A DNA stretch of 64,000 nucleotides, from positions 2,418,001-2,482,000 of the forward strand of contig OY762063.1 in NCBI GenBank assembly GCA_963665075.1, read 5' to 3'. How positions within the stretch are numbered: position 1 is the stretch's first letter; every line of letters starts with the position of its first letter. The position numbers and the translations under genes are program-made. Below, in pieces: positions 41,594-48,979 of the stretch. Below the pieces are notes generated by a model. The model saw only the letters and a list, made by a program, of their open reading frames with translations. It did not search any database and had not been told where the DNA came from. The DNA is from JAPULR01 sp963665075 (lineage in GTDB: Bacteria; Chloroflexota; Dehalococcoidia; Lucifugimonadales; GCA-2712585).

Positions 41594-41614
41594 TTCCCGC
41601 CTACGCGGGAATGA
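40604..41614 (+). CDS. IS30-family transposase
   Basis: 336 residues. N-terminal helix-turn-helix (about 6-50: IDIRERCEISRLREEGRTICEIAASMG then AKSTISRELRRNG), then the DDE domain: GHWEADLMMF (first Asp near 184), TFDNGTEFAKHY (second Asp near 231), and WQKGGVENAIGRLRR (Glu near 265), typical of IS30. The frame runs on past the IS right end: residues up to ESI belong to the IS and the last six, FPPTRE, and the TGA stop come from the flanking family A repeat. The transposase is otherwise intact and possibly active. Confidence 0.95.
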   Translation: MGKRYRQIDIRERCEISRLREEGRTICEIAASMGRAKSTISRELRRNGKKKGEYEPVYAERQAVGRRWRGSKLERDDELRELVLAGLRAGLSPEQVACSLELLKGEKVISHESIYRFVHGQIGRTKDYGWRNYLPRRKSKRGYRGRRGGSPASFIKMRRSIWERPECAETRDAPGHWEADLMMFSRHGQAVLALHERQSRILLGVRLESKASDPVAEAMERMLAPLPAEWRRTMTFDNGTEFAKHYRLHELGMETFFCDVRSPWQKGGVENAIGRLRRTLPRKTDLGALSDEEFERLFLVYNNTPRKCLGFRTPAEVFLSQALHLKCESIFPPTRE

Positions 41615-41700
41615 CGAAAGGGGGCGCTCGACCCTTCGACAGGCTCAGGGTGAGCGGGGGATGGATTCCCGCCTGCGCGGGAATGACGAAAAGGAGGGAA
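41594..41700. repeat. Repeat array right of the IS element
   Basis: The right part of the interrupted family A copy (TTCCCGCC-TAC-GCGGGAATGACG), then B near 41624-41656 and another A near 41660-41690. It continues the roughly 70-bp array on the left side. Confidence 0.9.
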
Positions 41701-41761
41701 GGGGGCGGAATGATTGGGTTGCACGGAGGTCTACGCGGGCGGGAAATGCAAGGGGTATGAC

Positions 41762-43123
41762 GTGCTGTATTGGGATTTGATTGACAGGCTGAAGGGGCTG
41801 CTGGGACTCGACCGGGTGGTGACGGAGGAAGGGGAGGTGCGTCGTTATTCCCAGGACGCTTTGACGCCAAGCCGGGCTTTCGACGCGGCGCCCCTTCTGG
41901 ATAGGCGCGGCGACGTGCTGGTGAGGCCGAAGACTACGGAAGAAGTTTCGTGGGTGGTGCGGGTCGCCAAGGACTTCGGCGCGCCCGTCATCCCCTACGG
42001 CGGCGGCACGGGCGTCATGGGCGGCGTTACGCCCCTGCGCGGCGGGGTCATCGTGGACATGGGGCTGATGAACGGCATCCTGGAGGTCAGCCCGCAGGAC
42101 ATGACGGCGACGGCGGAGGCGGGGGTCATTCTGGAAGATCTGGCGTCGGCGTTGGCGGAGAAGGGCTTGATGCTGGGGCACGATCCTTGGAGCGTTCCCA
42201 TCGCCACCGTGGGCGGGGCGATTTCCACCAACGGCGTGGGCTATCGGGCCGCCGCCGTGGGGCCGATGGGGGCGCAGGTGTTGGGGTTGGAGGCGGTGAC
42301 GCCCACGGGCGAGGTGATTTCAACCAGAAGCGTCCCGAAGACTTCCGGCGGGCCGAATCTGAACCACCTGTTCATCGGGTCTGAGGGGGCGTTCGGCATC
42401 ATCACGCGGGCCACGCTGAGGGTGTATCGTCAGCCGGAGGAGCGGGTGTTTTCGACGTTCAGGTTTCAGACCTTCGAGGACGGGTTCGGCGCGCTGACGG
42501 AGATGTTCGCGCTGGGGCTGCGTCCTTCGGTGGTGGACCTGGCCGACGACTTCGAGGGGATTCATCTATACATGGTCTTCGAGGGGTACAGGGAATTGGT
42601 GGAGGCGCAGCGGCGTCGGTCGGCGGAGATTTGCACCGGTCGTAAGGGGCGCGACATGGGCCCGACGGAGGCAATTCTATATTGGGACACCCGCTATCAG
42701 GTGGCGGAGGCGTGGCGGGACGGCGGCGCTGACGGGTCGAGGGGGCGGGGTCGTTCCTTCGATTATCTCCACGTGGCGGTGCCCGCGTCGAAGGTGCTGG
42801 AGTATCGGCTGAAATGCGAGGCGATATTCAGGAAGTACGACGTGCGGGCGACGGAGTTCGCCATCTGGACGGAGCCGGAATTGTTTTCGATGGTGTTGGT
42901 TCCGGGGACGGACACGAAGCCGGGGGATATGACGAAGGCGGTGGACGAGGCGTTGAGATTGGCGCAGGACATGGGCGGCATCATGGAATACTGCCACGGG
43001 GTTGGGGTGAAGCTGGCGCATCTGCTGCCGCGGGAGATGGGCAAGGGCCTGGACGTGGCGCGGGCGATAAAGATGACGCTGGACCCGCAGAACATAATGA
43101 ATCCGGGCAAGCTGGGGATGTGA
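41762..43123 (+). CDS. FAD-linked oxidase (GlcD/alkyl-DHAP-synthase-like)
   Basis: About 453 residues. The FAD-binding domain (VAO/PCMH type) is clear: VLVRPKTTEEVSWVVRVAKDFGAPVIPYGGGTGVMGGVTP near 55-95 and GHDPWSVPIATVGGAISTNGVGYRAAAVGPMGAQVLGLE near 140. The C-terminal FAD-oxidase domain ends in LDPQNIMNPGKLGM, the typical tail. Members oxidise hydroxy acids such as glycolate or D-lactate; the true substrate cannot be told. The start is uncertain: GTG 41762 with AAGGGG upstream is preferred, TTG 41714 is possible. No iron-sulfur GlcF partner is adjacent. Confidence 0.88.
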   Translation: MLYWDLIDRLKGLLGLDRVVTEEGEVRRYSQDALTPSRAFDAAPLLDRRGDVLVRPKTTEEVSWVVRVAKDFGAPVIPYGGGTGVMGGVTPLRGGVIVDMGLMNGILEVSPQDMTATAEAGVILEDLASALAEKGLMLGHDPWSVPIATVGGAISTNGVGYRAAAVGPMGAQVLGLEAVTPTGEVISTRSVPKTSGGPNLNHLFIGSEGAFGIITRATLRVYRQPEERVFSTFRFQTFEDGFGALTEMFALGLRPSVVDLADDFEGIHLYMVFEGYRELVEAQRRRSAEICTGRKGRDMGPTEAILYWDTRYQVAEAWRDGGADGSRGRGRSFDYLHVAVPASKVLEYRLKCEAIFRKYDVRATEFAIWTEPELFSMVLVPGTDTKPGDMTKAVDEALRLAQDMGGIMEYCHGVGVKLAHLLPREMGKGLDVARAIKMTLDPQNIMNPGKLGM

Positions 43124-43159
43124 ATGCGTCGGTTTTTGTCTCGTCATCGGCGCGAAATT

Positions 43160-43870
43160 GGGTTGGGGGGGGCGGGCGACCACAAGGGTGGCCCCTACGA
43201 GGAATGGAGGCCGCTCGACCCTTCGACAGGCTCAGGGTGAGCGGGAATGGATTCCGGCTTTTGCGGGAATGACGGTTATGCAAGGGTATCCTCAAGGGAG
43301 AAGATGGATTCCCGCCTACGCGGGAATGACGGAGGGGGGCGCTTGACCCTTCGACAGGCTCAGGGTGAGCGGGTGGGGGGGTGGTCAGGGTGAGCGGTGT
43401 GGGTGGAGCAGGCTCAGGACAGGCTCAGGGCAGGCTCAGGGCAGGCTCAGGGCAGGTTTAATCTTTTCCCTCAAGGAGATCTTTGCGTGACTGCCGGATG
43501 GGACACCCACCCCGCCCGAATCACCCTCATCCCCCGCTTTCGCGAGGGCAGGCTCTAACCTTCTCCCTCAAGGGAGAAGGGATAAGATGGATTCCGGCTT
43601 TTGCGGGAATGACGGTTATGCAAGGGTATCCTCAAGGGAGAGGAGAGGAAGATGGATTCCCGCCTACGCGGGAATGACGGAGGGGGGCGCTCGACCCTTC
43701 GACAGGCTCAGGGTGAGCGGGGATGGATTCCCGCCTACGCGGGAATGACGGTTATGCAAGGGTATCCTCAAGGGAGAGGAGAGGAAGATGGGGTCTGCTC
43801 AAGGGAGAAGGTGGATTCCCGCTTTCGCGGGAATGACGGAAGGGTAGGCGGGAATGACGGAGGTGGGGTT
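43160..43870. repeat. Dense repeat block of about 700 bp
   Basis: No gene is seen between the FAD oxidase and the first MarR gene. In order: a C variant GGGCGACCACAAGGGTGGCCC (about 43172), B, A (GCTTTTGCGGG, arms partly lost), A near 43303, B near 43346, four tandem GGCTCAGG-ACA/GCA pieces (about 43410-43460), D/E remnants, then two copies of a roughly 110-bp unit (A-type hairpin + GTTATGCAAGGGTATCCTCAAGGGAGAGGAGAGGAAGATG) near 43590 and 43730, and A copies near 43655, 43726 and 43813. Confidence 0.85.
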
Positions 43871-43888
43871 TGGGGGATTTCTTGCGCT

Positions 43889-43917
43889 TTGCAACTTTGA
43901 CGTTTACATAGTATCAT
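43889..43917 (+). promoter_or_regulatory. Promoter of the tandem MarR genes
   Basis: TTGCAA (43889-43894), 17 bases, TATCAT (43912-43917). The -35 lies inside a short inverted repeat, TTGC-GCTTT-GCAA, which may be a regulator site. The first MarR ATG is 21 bases downstream of the -10. Confidence 0.55.
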
Positions 43918-43937
43918 CAAATAAGGTTGCGTTCGTT

Positions 43938-44396
43938 ATGAAAGACCAGATATCGAACCCATCTATAGAGGAGCAGGCGGCCAGACTGCAACGCGGCTTG
44001 GCGCAATTGGTTAACGCCCTTATATCGGGGCTTAACGAACCTCTTGCGAGCTTTGACATCGATTCCATTGACTACACCATCCTCAAAGCCTGCACCGGCG
44101 TAGAGACGATTACAATCAAAGACCTCAGGAAGCTGGTGCCGGTGGATTACGTGCAATTGAGCCGTTCGGTGAGTCTACTCGAGGACAGGGGTTTGGTGAG
44201 GAAGTTCCGCACCAAAGGAGACCGCCGGCTGGTGTACGTGCAGGTGACGGAAGAAGGCAAAATCCTGCTGCCCAAGCTCGTCGCTATCTCCGAGAGATAC
44301 TTCACCCTTCTGGTGAAGGACATAGACGCGGGCGAACTGGCCGGCAGCATAGCGGTTATGGAAAAAATGATCGGAGAAGACGGGGGGGGGGGGTAG
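43938..44396 (+). CDS. MarR-family transcription regulator (first of tandem pair)
   Basis: 152 residues. MarR winged helix: ITIKDLRKLVPVDYVQLSRSVSLLEDRGLVRKFRTKGDRRLVYVQVTEEGKILL (about 62-115), flanked by dimer helices. ATG 43938 is used; the promoter at 43889-43917 rules out the longer frame. The following gene, nine bases later, encodes a paralogue with the same layout, so the two may form heterodimers or control each other. No transporter or enzyme target gene lies in the same unit. Confidence 0.88.
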   Translation: MKDQISNPSIEEQAARLQRGLAQLVNALISGLNEPLASFDIDSIDYTILKACTGVETITIKDLRKLVPVDYVQLSRSVSLLEDRGLVRKFRTKGDRRLVYVQVTEEGKILLPKLVAISERYFTLLVKDIDAGELAGSIAVMEKMIGEDGGGG

Positions 44397-44404
44397 ACTT
44401 CCTC

Positions 44405-44869
44405 ATGAGCGAACTGATTAGCGAACACGCCCTGGAATCGCAGATAACCAGACTTCGGGGCTGCGTGATAAATCTGGTTAACCGTCTGTTCAGGGGTCTG
44501 GAAGAGGGGTTGCGTCCCTATGACTTCAACGTCACGGAGTATTGGGTGTTTGCCAACTGCTTTCTCCACGAACCGATAACCATTTCCGGGCTTGGGGAGT
44601 TCACGCCTTTGGCCAGCGGGCGCATAAGCCGCATGGTGTCCAAGTTCGAAGACAGGGGACTGGTGCGGAAGGTGCGTCTCAGAGACGACAGGCGGGTGGT
44701 GTGGGTGGAGATGACGGATGAGGGGAAGGCGCTGGCGCCCCAGCTGCTGGGTCTGGCGCAGGGGCATTACGCCAACGTAATGGAGGGAGTGAGCCAGGAG
44801 GAGTTGACGCGGCTGATTGATTTCGTGGAGAAGATGTCGGCGAACGCGGAGTCGGTGAAGGCGGGATAG
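44405..44869 (+). CDS. MarR-family transcription regulator (second of tandem pair)
   Basis: 154 residues. The winged helix is ITISGLGEFTPLASGRISRMVSKFEDRGLVRKVRLRDDRRVVWVEMTDEGKAL (about 58-115), aligned with the upstream gene at DRGLVRK and DRR(L/V)V. ATG 44405 lies just after the stop of the first gene and a run of nine G residues that may act as its ribosome site. It is followed by a family B repeat. Confidence 0.9.
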   Translation: MSELISEHALESQITRLRGCVINLVNRLFRGLEEGLRPYDFNVTEYWVFANCFLHEPITISGLGEFTPLASGRISRMVSKFEDRGLVRKVRLRDDRRVVWVEMTDEGKALAPQLLGLAQGHYANVMEGVSQEELTRLIDFVEKMSANAESVKAG

Positions 44870-44904
44870 GGGGGCGCCCTCAGCCCTTCCGCTCCAGGGA
44901 ATCA

Positions 44905-45115
44905 CCCCCATCCCTTCGACAGGCTCAGGACAGGCTCAGGGTGAGCGGGGATGGATTCCCGCCTACGCGGGAATGACGGAGGGGTAACGGGGATGACGGA
45001 GGGTGAGCGGGGATGGATTCCCGCCTACGCGGGAATGACGGAGGGGTAACGGGGATGACGGAGGGTGAGCGGGGATGGATTCCCGCCTACGCGGGAATGA
45101 CGAAGGGGGTTGTGC
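44905..45115. repeat. Tandem family A array with B
   Basis: A family B fragment with internal duplication (about 44913-44946), then three A copies in tandem near 44950, 45012 and 45075 (62-63-bp period: GAGCGGGGATGGATTCCCGCC-TAC-GCGGGAATGACGGAGGGGTAACGGGGATGACGGAGGGT). The third overlaps the end of the convergent minus-strand gene and supplies its stop codon. Confidence 0.9.
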
Positions 45116-46034
45116 GGATGACTATGGTTTCTCCAGGCTTCATGCACAGATGCGCGGCGGCGTTTCCGTTTTTGAGGGCGATTTCCAGGGTGTCGAAGCT
45201 GCCTATGATGGCGAGAAGGCCGTCGGCTTCGGCGTAGCTTTCGGAAAGGCCGTGGATGGTTGTGTGGGCGATTTCTATTTGGATGTTGGAGGGGGGGATG
45301 GATTCCCGCCTACGCGGGAATGACGAGGAGGGGGGCGGGGGTGATGGGGATGGTTGGGGGGATGTCGGATGGGGTTGCGGGGATGCTGGGTATGATGGGG
45401 GGTGGAGGAGGGTTGCGGGGATGTCGGTGACGAGGTTGCCGAATCTGTCTACGTGGACGACTCTGCCGCGGAGAGTGTTGTCTTGCCAATGGGGGGTGGA
45501 CATGGGTAGGCAGTGGAGGGTTCCGACTTCGTCGCCCAACTCCGATGGGGTTACGCCGTTGGAGAGGTGGGCGGCGACGGGGGCGAAGAGGTCGCGTCCG
45601 TGGAAGGTATGGCTGAGGGGTTGGAGCCAGTAGGCGGGGTTGGTGAGGTGGTGGGCTTTCCATCCGTCGGGGAGATTGACGAGGCCGCCTTTGGTTGACG
45701 GCTGGTTCAGTCCGTGAAGGAGGACGTGGGTTAGCAGGCCGTTGTCGGGGGCGATGAAGCGGGCGTTGGGCGTTTCAAGCAGGACGGGGCGGCGGTTCGT
45801 GCCGACCCCAGGGTCTACGACGGCGACGTGGATGGCGTCTTTGGGGAAGTAGGAATGGCTGTGGCGGAGCAGGAATGAACCCTGGAGGACGTTCTGGGGA
45901 GTCACGCCGTGGGTTACGTCGATGATTTCGGCGTCGGGGTTGATTCCAAGGATGACGCCCTTCATCAGGCCGACGTAGGGGTCCTGGAGGCCGAAGTCCG
46001 TCGTCAGCGTGATGACGGGACGGGAGGAGGACAA
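45087..46034 (-). CDS. SAM hydroxide adenosyltransferase (DUF62) with palindromic repeat insertion
   Basis: 315 residues. The DUF62 / fluorinase-like enzyme turns S-adenosylmethionine and water into adenosine and methionine. N-terminal motifs: ITLTTDFGLQDPYVGLMKGVI, VVDPGVGTNRRPVLLET, FIAPDNGLLTHVL, and HTFHGRDLFAPVAAHLSNG. The C-terminal barrel follows (DRFGNLVTDIP, GLSESYAEADGLLAIIGSFDTLEIALKNGNAA). Between them an extra 35-40 residues, Pro/Ser-rich and then SFPRRRESIPP, are encoded by degenerate repeat DNA and one intact family A copy, still in frame. The C-terminus TTPFVIPA and its TAG stop come from another A copy. It follows secG and gatB on the same strand. Confidence 0.9.
   Translation of the reverse strand: MSSSRPVITLTTDFGLQDPYVGLMKGVILGINPDAEIIDVTHGVTPQNVLQGSFLLRHSHSYFPKDAIHVAVVDPGVGTNRRPVLLETPNARFIAPDNGLLTHVLLHGLNQPSTKGGLVNLPDGWKAHHLTNPAYWLQPLSHTFHGRDLFAPVAAHLSNGVTPSELGDEVGTLHCLPMSTPHWQDNTLRGRVVHVDRFGNLVTDIPATLLHPPSYPASPQPHPTSPQPSPSPPPPSSSFPRRRESIPPSNIQIEIAHTTIHGLSESYAEADGLLAIIGSFDTLEIALKNGNAAAHLCMKPGETIVIRTTPFVIPA
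45297..45326. repeat. Family A repeat inside a coding sequence
   Basis: An intact copy with CTAC loop, in frame within the DUF62 gene and translated as SFPRRRESIPP on the minus strand. About 90 bp of GGGGATG-rich degenerate repeat DNA follows to 45415. Confidence 0.9.
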
Positions 46035-46044
46035 GGCTTCGTCC

Positions 46045-46260
46045 TTATATCAGTCTGACTCTGATGATGGAGACGACGATGAAGATGACGACGAGGGCGA
46101 TGGTGGAGCGGAAGAGGACGAGTTCCATGCCGCGGCGGACGCGGAAGGTGGAGTTGGCGGCGCCGAACAGCCCGCTGCCCAGGTCGCGCACCTGGAAGAG
46201 GATGACGAGGACGAGGGTGACGGAGATTCCTATCTGGATGAAGTTCAGGATGGTTTCCAA
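46045..46260 (-). CDS. secG: Protein translocase subunit SecG
   Basis: 71 residues, two membrane helices (about 5-23 and 50-68) joined by a loop with LGSGLFGAANSTFRVRRGMELV, the SecG hallmark. It aids SecYE during protein export. The TTG start at 46260 follows directly on the gatB stop, with GGGAG seven bases upstream inside gatB. Confidence 0.9.
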   Translation of the reverse strand: METILNFIQIGISVTLVLVILFQVRDLGSGLFGAANSTFRVRRGMELVLFRSTIALVVIFIVVSIIRVRLI

Positions 46261-47760
46261 CTAACTGCTCCCGTTGCTGTTTTGCATGGCGTTGAGTTTC
46301 TGTTGCATCAGGTCGTTGACGACGGCGGGGTTGGCCTTGCCGCGGGTGATTCGCATGACCTGGCCCACCAGGAATTTGGAGGCGGTTTCGCGCCCGCCCA
46401 GATAGTCTTGCACCGCCTTGGGGTTTTCGTCAATAGCCTGCCGCACGGCATGGTCAACCACGGAGGAGTCGCTTATCTGGACGTAACCCTCGTCTTCGAC
46501 GATGCGTTTTGGCGCCTTGCCTGTCTGGAAGGCCTTCTGGAGGACGGTCTTGGCGAGGGAGTTGCTTAGGTCGCCGGATTCCACCATGTCCGAAAGCTGG
46601 CCGAGGTGGGCGGGTTTCAGGCGGGATTCGTCGATGGCGGCGAGGCCATCGTCCAGCAGGCGGGAAACCTCGCCGAGCATCCAGTTGCTGACGCGCTTGG
46701 CCTTGGGCTGGGAGGCGTCGGACTTTCCGTTTATGGCTTCCTCGAAGAACTCGGCGGAGGAGCGGTTGGCGGTGAGAAGTCCGGCGTCGTAGAGGGGCAG
46801 CCCGTACTGGCTGACGAAGCGGTCGCGGCGTTGGGCGGGCAGTTCCGGCAGGGACGCCCGGATTTCTTCCACCCACGCGGGGTCGGGGAGAAGCTCCGGC
46901 AGGTCAGGTTCGGGGAAGTAGCGGTAGTCGTGGGCGTGTTCCTTGCTGCGTTGGCTGAAGGTGACGGCGCGGTCTTCCTGCCAGCCGCGGGTTTCCTGGA
47001 CGACGCGCCCGCCGTCTTCGACGACGCGGCGTTGTCGTTCGACCTCGTATTCCAGGGCGCTGAACACGGAGCGGAAGCTGTTTACGTTCTTGATTTCGGT
47101 GCGGGTCATCAACTCGGTGCTGCCCATTGGACGGATGCTCACGTTGGCGTCGCAGCGGAAGTTTCCTTCCTCCATGTTGCCGGTGGAGACGCCGATGTAG
47201 CGTAGGATGGAGCGGAGGGTGGTGAGATACTGGCGGGCCTCCTCGGGGGAGCGGATGTCCGGCTCGCTGACGATTTCCATGAGGGGCACGCCGGAGCGGT
47301 TCACGTCCACCAGGCTGAAGGTCTCGCCGGCGGCGTTGCGGACGTGGGTGAGCTTGGCCACGTCCTCCTCCATGTGGACGCGGGTGATGCCGATGGTGCG
47401 GGTGTGGTCGCCGGTCTCCACGTCGAGGCGCCCGCCGTAGCAGATGGGCATATCGTACTGGGAGATCTGGTAGCCCTTCATCAGGTCGGGGTAGGCGTAA
47501 TTTTTGCGGTCGAACTTGGTGCGGGTGGCGATGTCGCAGTTGAGGGCGAGGCCGGTGGCGATGGCGAATTCGACGGCTTTCCTGTTGATGACGGGAAGGA
47601 CGCCGGGCATGCCGAGGCAGACGGGGCAGACGAGGGAGTTGGGTTCCGCGCCCTGGTAGTCGGAGCGGCAGGAGCAGAACATCTTGCTGCGCGTTTTGAG
47701 CTGGACGTGTACTTCGAGTCCGATGACGGTTTCGTATTTTGTGGGGGTCGCTGTGGTCAC
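46261..47760 (-). CDS. gatB: Asp-tRNA(Asn)/Glu-tRNA(Gln) amidotransferase subunit B
   Basis: 499 residues. Opens with YETVIGLEVHVQLKTRSKMFCSC, then CPVCLGMPGVLPVINRKAVEFAIATGLAL, the catalytic core with RSGVPLMEIVSEPDIRSPEEARQYL, and the tail domain ending in RGKANPAVVNDLMQQKL that grips tRNA. It receives ammonia from GatA to amidate mischarged tRNA. gatA and gatC are not adjacent. GTG 47760 has GAGG five bases upstream, and TGATATACT at 47804-47812 is its promoter. Next genes are secG and the DUF62 enzyme on the same strand. Confidence 0.97.
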   Translation of the reverse strand: MTTATPTKYETVIGLEVHVQLKTRSKMFCSCRSDYQGAEPNSLVCPVCLGMPGVLPVINRKAVEFAIATGLALNCDIATRTKFDRKNYAYPDLMKGYQISQYDMPICYGGRLDVETGDHTRTIGITRVHMEEDVAKLTHVRNAAGETFSLVDVNRSGVPLMEIVSEPDIRSPEEARQYLTTLRSILRYIGVSTGNMEEGNFRCDANVSIRPMGSTELMTRTEIKNVNSFRSVFSALEYEVERQRRVVEDGGRVVQETRGWQEDRAVTFSQRSKEHAHDYRYFPEPDLPELLPDPAWVEEIRASLPELPAQRRDRFVSQYGLPLYDAGLLTANRSSAEFFEEAINGKSDASQPKAKRVSNWMLGEVSRLLDDGLAAIDESRLKPAHLGQLSDMVESGDLSNSLAKTVLQKAFQTGKAPKRIVEDEGYVQISDSSVVDHAVRQAIDENPKAVQDYLGGRETASKFLVGQVMRITRGKANPAVVNDLMQQKLNAMQNSNGSS

Positions 47761-47803
47761 GCTGCCTCGTTCGTTGAGGGTGGGATGGGGGATTGTTCGT
47801 GCA

Positions 47804-47812
47804 AGTATATCA
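47804..47812 (-). promoter_or_regulatory. Extended -10 of the gatB operon
   Basis: Minus strand TGATATACT: TATACT (five of six) with an extended TGn, about 44 bases upstream of the gatB GTG. Confidence 0.55.
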
Positions 47813-47839
47813 ACGTGGGGGTAGGGGCTTCAATGGATG

Positions 47840-48195
47840 GGGGGATCACCCCCATCCCTTCGACAGGCTCAGGCAGGCTCAATCTTCCCCCATCAAGGGG
47901 GAAGAGGCAAATTGGTACCCTTGAGAGGGTAATGCAAAGGTCTCCATCGACTGGGGGGAAAGATGGATTCCCACTTTCGCGGGAATGACGGTTGCGGGTT
48001 GAGGGGGAAGGGGGAAGATGGATTCCCGCTTTCGCGGGAAAAAGAGGTGTGTTGAGGGGGAAGGGAGAAGAGTTGAGGGCAGTTGTGCAAAGGTCTCCAT
48101 TGACGGGGAGGGAAAGATGGATTCCCGCTTTCGCGGGAATGACGGTTGCGGGTTGAGGGGGAAGGGAGAAGAGTTGAGGGCAGTTGTGCAAAGGT
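47840..48195. repeat. Repeat mosaic (B fragment, D, A, A, A)
   Basis: A short B fragment near 47855, D near 47884-47905, family A near 47963-47990, a copy with a damaged right arm (GCGGGAAAAAG) near 48019, and A near 48118-48145. Two copies of a GGTTGAGGGGGAAGGGAGAAGAGTTGAGGGCAGTTGTGCAAAGGTCT spacer occur near 48055 and 48155. No gene is seen. Confidence 0.8.
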
Positions 48196-48198
48196 CTT

Positions 48199-48852
48199 CT
48201 AGGGAGAGGGGGGCCAGGCTTCTTTGCCGAGGAGGGGGACGAAGCGGCAGCCGCCTTTGTACTTGATGGACACCCCCTCGCCGGTTCTGATGGCGAGGAC
48301 GAGTTCCTGGGCTTCGAGGCTGCCTATGGGGATGACCAGTCTGCCGCCGACGGCAAGTTGGTCGATGAGGGATTGGGGCAGTTGAGGCGCGGCGGCGGTT
48401 ACGAGGATAGCGTCGAAGGGGGCCTTGTCCGGGCAGCCGAGGGTGGGGCCGGCGGGCAGCGCTTTGACGTTGGTTAGGCCGAGGAAGCGGAGCAGTTCGG
48501 CGGCGTGGCGGGCGAGGTCGGGGACGCGTTCGACGGTGACGACGGAGCCTTTATGGGCGAGCAGAGCGAGGATGGCGGCCTGGTAGCCGCTGCCCGTGCC
48601 TATCTCCAGAACCCGGTCGGTGGGCATTGGTTGGAGGACGCTGGTCATGTGGGCGATCATCAGGGGCTGGGAGATGGTCTGTCCGTGGCCGATGGGCAGC
48701 GGTTCGTTGACGTAGGCGCGGTGGCGGAGTTGCGGCGGGACGAAAAGCTCGCGGGGGACTTCGGCCATCGCCGTCAATACGCGGCGGTCGCGGACCTGGC
48801 CAGCCAGCTTCAGGAAGAGGGCGTCTTTGGCGTCTGATAGTCGGCGGGTCAT
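48199..48852 (-). CDS. pcm: Protein-L-isoaspartate O-methyltransferase
   Basis: 217 residues. Repairs damaged aspartyl residues using SAM. Blocks: VLTAMAEVPRELFVPP, YVNEPLPIGHGQTISQPLMIAHMTSVL (substrate site), DRVLEIGTGSGYQAAILALL (SAM motif I), VVTVERVPDLARHA, and PFDAILVTAAAPQLPQSLIDQLAVGGRLVIPIG. Length and order are typical. ATG 48852 is divergent from the haem operon, with about 60-130 bases between. Confidence 0.95.
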   Translation of the reverse strand: MTRRLSDAKDALFLKLAGQVRDRRVLTAMAEVPRELFVPPQLRHRAYVNEPLPIGHGQTISQPLMIAHMTSVLQPMPTDRVLEIGTGSGYQAAILALLAHKGSVVTVERVPDLARHAAELLRFLGLTNVKALPAGPTLGCPDKAPFDAILVTAAAPQLPQSLIDQLAVGGRLVIPIGSLEAQELVLAIRTGEGVSIKYKGGCRFVPLLGKEAWPPSP

Positions 48853-48915
48853 GTTATTCTAGTCGGTGGCGGGCGGATTCCTTCCATTAAGTATACACGG
48901 ATGCGGGGTGAGTTT

Positions 48916-48924
48916 TGGTACAAT
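48916..48924 (+). promoter_or_regulatory. Extended -10 of the haem operon
   Basis: TGGTACAAT: TACAAT (five of six) with an extended TGn. Because it overlaps an in-frame ATG at 48923, that ATG cannot be the start; starts at TTG 48962 or ATG 48980 are downstream. Confidence 0.5.
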
Positions 48925-48979
48925 GGAGTGGAGAAAACGAAAAGGGAAGCGCAGGGACAGCTTGAATTCATCTAACGAC

